From positions 1,392-10,153 of the forward strand of contig DPVW01000173.1 in assembly GCA_003529325.1 (NCBI GenBank): a stretch of DNA of 8,762 bases, in the 5' to 3' direction. Of this stretch, positions 6,183-8,762 are shown piece by piece. Made by a program: the position numbers and the translations under genes. Positions within the stretch are counted from its first letter, which is position 1; each line of letters opens with the position of its first letter. The DNA comes from Candidatus Latescibacterota bacterium. GTDB taxonomy: Bacteria > Latescibacterota > UBA2968 > UBA8231. Below the pieces are notes generated by a model that was not told the origin of the DNA, searched no databases, and worked only from the letters and a program-made list of their open reading frames with translations.

Positions 6183-8282
6183 ATGACGTTACAAACAGCA
6201 ACTGTCAGCCAAGCGGTTACGATCGCGCTCAATGCCGACACACTCTATCACGAGGCGGATCGGGTGACCGGTCTGTGGAAGGCTGAGAAGGACGACAGCA
6301 TCCGCCTGTTCCGCGGCGAGGTCGTCGAGAGTGATTCACCGGGATCGGGTCGATCGGATGATCCTGACATCGAGCCCTTCCTCAGCCTGGATGGGTCACT
6401 CGAACTTCGAAAAAGTCTGCATCTCGACAGTACCGAGTGTCTGGCTGCGCAGATAGGCTTCATTGCCATCGAGGCGGCGGACAATGACACGACGTTGCGT
6501 CTCCTCATCAACGGCGTGGAAGTGCTGCGACCGCCTTCCGCCCAGGTTGTACCTGACGCCCGGCAGTATCAGGAACTGTCGTGGAGTCGCTGGTACTACG
6601 TGGCCATCCCGCCCGATGTCCTGCGCCAGGGCGAGAATGAGATTCGCCTGAGCGCCGTCGACGGTGGCGTGGGTTGGCAGTTGATGGTAGCGGACTACCG
6701 GGATTTCCCGAAAGGCATGGAGGATCCGGTGGTGCTGCCCCATGACAGCCACCGCTGCGACGATGGGGCTGGTACCTGGATTCAGGAGCGCGGGGAATAC
6801 GTGGTACGCCTGCTCCTCGACCGGTATCTGCCGCAGGGAGAACTGTTGACGCCCGTGATCGATGGCGCTGGTGAACAGGAAGAACCGGTCAAGAGCGACC
6901 GGACGATCGAAGAACTGCAGATCAGCTGGGAGGCGGATACGTCGCAGGGCCCGGCGTCGGATACAGATCTGGCGGTATCACTGCGCAGCGGCCCGCATCC
7001 GTCGCCGGACGCAGCAGGTTGGAGCGACTGGCTTGCGTGCAAGACAGGCGTGTCCATGATCGACGTGTGCGGGCGCTATCTGCAGGTGCGAGTCGACTGG
7101 ACGACGGTGTCGCGAAACCACTCCCCCTCCCTGCAGAGCATGACGATTGATGCCCGGGTGCACGCTGATACAGCACAGATGCCGCGGGTGGCGGGATTCG
7201 ACAATGCCCGCATCCGGCGGTCCTCTGTGGACATGCCCCACGAAGACCCCCGCTGTCGTTCATTGCTCAGACTGCGGCAGGAATGTGAACTGGACGCGGT
7301 TGTGGCTGGGGCGCAGACCGAGTTCGATCGCATCCAGCGTCTGCATCGCTGGGCTTATCACATCCCCTTGGGAGACTGCAGCCACTTCCCGTGGAACGTG
7401 CTCGACTGGATCGACGTGCGCCGAGGGGAGGACTGCAGCATCGAGCTCAATCAGTACTCAGCACGGCGACGCGACAAGATGTGCCTGTACCCGAACGTCG
7501 TGCTCGTGGCGGCTCTGCAGAGCTTCGGCCTGCCAGCGCGCCACCTGAACTTTCACAGCGAGGGTATGACGGGGCACGAGATCTGCGAGGTGTGGTCGAA
7601 CGACTACGGCAAGTGGATTCATCTGGACGCCACGCGCGACTATCACTGGTACGACCGCCGGACTCTGGTCCCCCTTGATACGGAAGAGATCCACCGGGTA
7701 CTCGTGGATCGGCTGGATGAGGCGGAGACGTGGGAGCGACCCTACCTGTATCGGCAGGACCTGGACGCCCTGGTGCAGGATCTGCCCATCGCCTACTGGG
7801 ATGGAGACTACGAGCACTCTGTCGACGCCGGTGACCACGGGGCGCTGTTCCTGTTTCGCAGTTTCAGCCATTTCCGGGTGGTGCCGCGGTTCGACGTGTT
7901 CAGCCGACCCCGACCGTTGCCCGTGAGTCAGGGGACAGAAGTCTGGTCGTGGGACGGATATCTGAACTGGGCCGAAGACAAGGTGCCGCCCCTGCCGCAC
8001 TTCTCCCGCCACACGAACCGCCGCGCCGACTTCTACCCCACCTTGAACCAGACGCGCTTCACAGCGCAGAGCCGCGCGGACGGCCGTCAGTTGAAGATCT
8101 TGCTGGAGACGTCGACGCCCGATTTCGCTGCCTTCGAAGTGCGCCTGGATGGTGGCGCCTGGCAGGAAGTGGAAGACGAATGGGACTGGGTACTGCGCGA
8201 AGGCATGAACACGGCCGAGATGCGTTCGCGCAATCGGTCGGGAGTCGCCGGTGTGGTGAGTGCGCTGTCGGTCGTGCCATGA
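6183..8282 (+). CDS. Multidomain transglutaminase-like cysteine protein, 699 aa
   Basis: The start at 6183 (MTLQTATVSQ) has AGGGGG four bases upstream and lies 22 bases after the previous stop; an in-frame ATG at 6129 lies inside the previous gene and is rejected. Residues about 75-178 look like a galactose-binding-type jelly roll (LRLLINGVEVLRPPS, VLRQGENEIRLSAVDG). About 243-330 is a second sandwich (GWSDWLACK, GRYLQVRVDW, SPSLQSM). The core is transglutaminase-like: MCLYPNVVLVAALQSFGLPAR gives Cys434 exactly 19 residues before the Arg, as in the family; GHEICEVW gives His465, and WIHLDATRDYH gives Asp482. The triad is complete. Residues about 625-699 form an Ig-like end domain. Such cores act as cross-linkers, peptidases or deamidases. 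No signal peptide is seen. Its place between the fusion protein and an alpha/alpha-barrel-like gene suggests a shared substrate or complex, which is inference. Confidence 0.87.
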   Translation: MTLQTATVSQAVTIALNADTLYHEADRVTGLWKAEKDDSIRLFRGEVVESDSPGSGRSDDPDIEPFLSLDGSLELRKSLHLDSTECLAAQIGFIAIEAADNDTTLRLLINGVEVLRPPSAQVVPDARQYQELSWSRWYYVAIPPDVLRQGENEIRLSAVDGGVGWQLMVADYRDFPKGMEDPVVLPHDSHRCDDGAGTWIQERGEYVVRLLLDRYLPQGELLTPVIDGAGEQEEPVKSDRTIEELQISWEADTSQGPASDTDLAVSLRSGPHPSPDAAGWSDWLACKTGVSMIDVCGRYLQVRVDWTTVSRNHSPSLQSMTIDARVHADTAQMPRVAGFDNARIRRSSVDMPHEDPRCRSLLRLRQECELDAVVAGAQTEFDRIQRLHRWAYHIPLGDCSHFPWNVLDWIDVRRGEDCSIELNQYSARRRDKMCLYPNVVLVAALQSFGLPARHLNFHSEGMTGHEICEVWSNDYGKWIHLDATRDYHWYDRRTLVPLDTEEIHRVLVDRLDEAETWERPYLYRQDLDALVQDLPIAYWDGDYEHSVDAGDHGALFLFRSFSHFRVVPRFDVFSRPRPLPVSQGTEVWSWDGYLNWAEDKVPPLPHFSRHTNRRADFYPTLNQTRFTAQSRADGRQLKILLETSTPDFAAFEVRLDGGAWQEVEDEWDWVLREGMNTAEMRSRNRSGVAGVVSALSVVP

Positions 8283-8762
8283 TCCGGATCTCGGCCGACG
8301 TACCGATGACATCCCCGACGACTACTACGAGCCGTTCTTCAACTGGCCTCTCGTCTATCTAATGGGTGGTGGCGATCATCTGCTGCAACTTGCCGATCGC
8401 CAATGGGAGGCGGTGACCCGGCACTGACACGGCTGGGCACGGTGAGCAAGGAGTACGGCATCCGTGAAGACCAGATGCATCAGTCTGAGAGCGACATCCT
8501 GTTCTATCACCTGTGTCTGGCAGATCCTGGTGCTCACCGTCAGGAACGGGCGCGGCGTTTCGCCGGTTTCTATCTCTACAACGGGGGCCTGCTGCACATC
8601 CGTTTGGGCTACTTCGACGAACAGCGCAAGCGGCCCGGCCTGCCCGAGATGCAGGTGCACTGGTGGAGGGGCTGTGGGCGGACCAGACCGTGGTGCGTCT
8701 GGTGAACCTGCACCCCGTAGAGAGCCGGCGGCTCACCTTGCAGGGAGGTGCTTTCGGCGAGC
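8279..8762 (+). pseudogene. Damaged alpha/alpha-barrel-like gene, three frame changes, runs off the window
   Basis: Coding signal passes through all three frames in order. An ATG at 8279 overlaps the previous stop (ATGA) and reads MIRISADVP before a stop at 8362. From about 8300 the conserved reading is in the next frame: DDIPDDYYEPFFNWPLVYL, then MGGGDHLLQLADRQWEAVTR, then stop TGA 8425-8427. From about 8425 it is LTRLGTVSKEYG, MHQSESDILFYHLCLADP, RARRFAGFYL, NGGLLHIRLGYFDEQRKRPG. From 8657 it is ALVEGLWADQTVVRLVNLHP, open to the edge. Each shift equals the loss of one base. I remember a long family with these blocks, where several hundred residues separate 'ARRFAGFYL' from 'GGLLHxRxRYFD', so an in-frame deletion near 8575 is also likely. 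It is either a decaying gene or sequence error near a contig end. The intact form would be the fourth member of the rightward set. Confidence 0.7.

Noticed and set aside
4535..6241. 568-codon open frame on the minus strand opposite the RIFT/DUF59 gene
   Set aside because: It lies in the antisense register of a gene with clear domain motifs and its own start signal. Long antisense frames are common in GC-rich coding DNA, and its translation shows no family motif.
7458..8312. 284-codon minus-strand frame opposite the transglutaminase-like gene
   Set aside because: It covers the strand opposite the catalytic triad region and shows no family pattern or ribosome binding site I could identify.
1..8762. 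CRISPR array, tRNA, rRNA or insertion sequence
   Set aside because: I looked for regular repeat-spacer units, clover-leaf arms with CCA ends, rRNA signature stretches and transposase motifs with inverted ends, and found none.

Overview
The window is high-GC bacterial DNA (clear Shine-Dalgarno sites, overlapping stop/start codons, tight gene packing). No gene here fixes a taxon. The mix of an uncharacterised sugar-hydrolase-like cluster, a RIO-type kinase, a cupin and an amidohydrolase resembles what I know from environmental lineages such as Planctomycetota, Latescibacterota or Poribacteria, often seen as metagenome-assembled genomes. That assignment is a guess from family memory.

Left arm (1-2294, minus strand): a leftward gene string in transcription order. 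It holds a broken RIO1-type protein kinase (2294-1501), a small cupin (1484-1122), an orphan 3' fragment of a coiled-coil/FapA-like (DUF342) protein (about 1120-868) and an intact amidohydrolase family 2 enzyme (837-7). The spacing suggests one transcript, but two of the four genes are damaged.

Middle (2295-2596): a divergent intergenic region with a candidate sigma-70 promoter, a short direct repeat around a palindrome, and a leader hairpin just before a GTG-started 102-aa protein (2597-2905).

Right arm (2967-8762, plus strand): an apparently co-translated set. It contains a 541-aa TIM-barrel glycoside-hydrolase-like protein with a C-terminal beta-sandwich, a 523-aa RIFT-barrel/lectin-like protein fused to a C-terminal DUF59/MIP18-like domain, and a 699-aa protein with a transglutaminase-like Cys-His-Asp core among beta-sandwich modules. 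A fourth, damaged gene resembles an alpha/alpha-barrel family and runs off the window. Stops and starts overlap by 4 nt (ATGA) at 4589 and 8279, and 22 nt separate the second and third genes. None of the three intact proteins has a recognisable signal peptide. The proteins may therefore act together in the cytoplasm on a carbohydrate-like or cross-linked substrate. I do not know a described pathway with this composition, and it is the best candidate for an undescribed system in the window.

Both flanks carry lesions: an internal deletion in the RIO kinase, a 5'-truncated FapA-like fragment, and three consecutive frame changes in the last gene. These could be true gene decay or assembly and sequencing errors; the sequence alone cannot decide.
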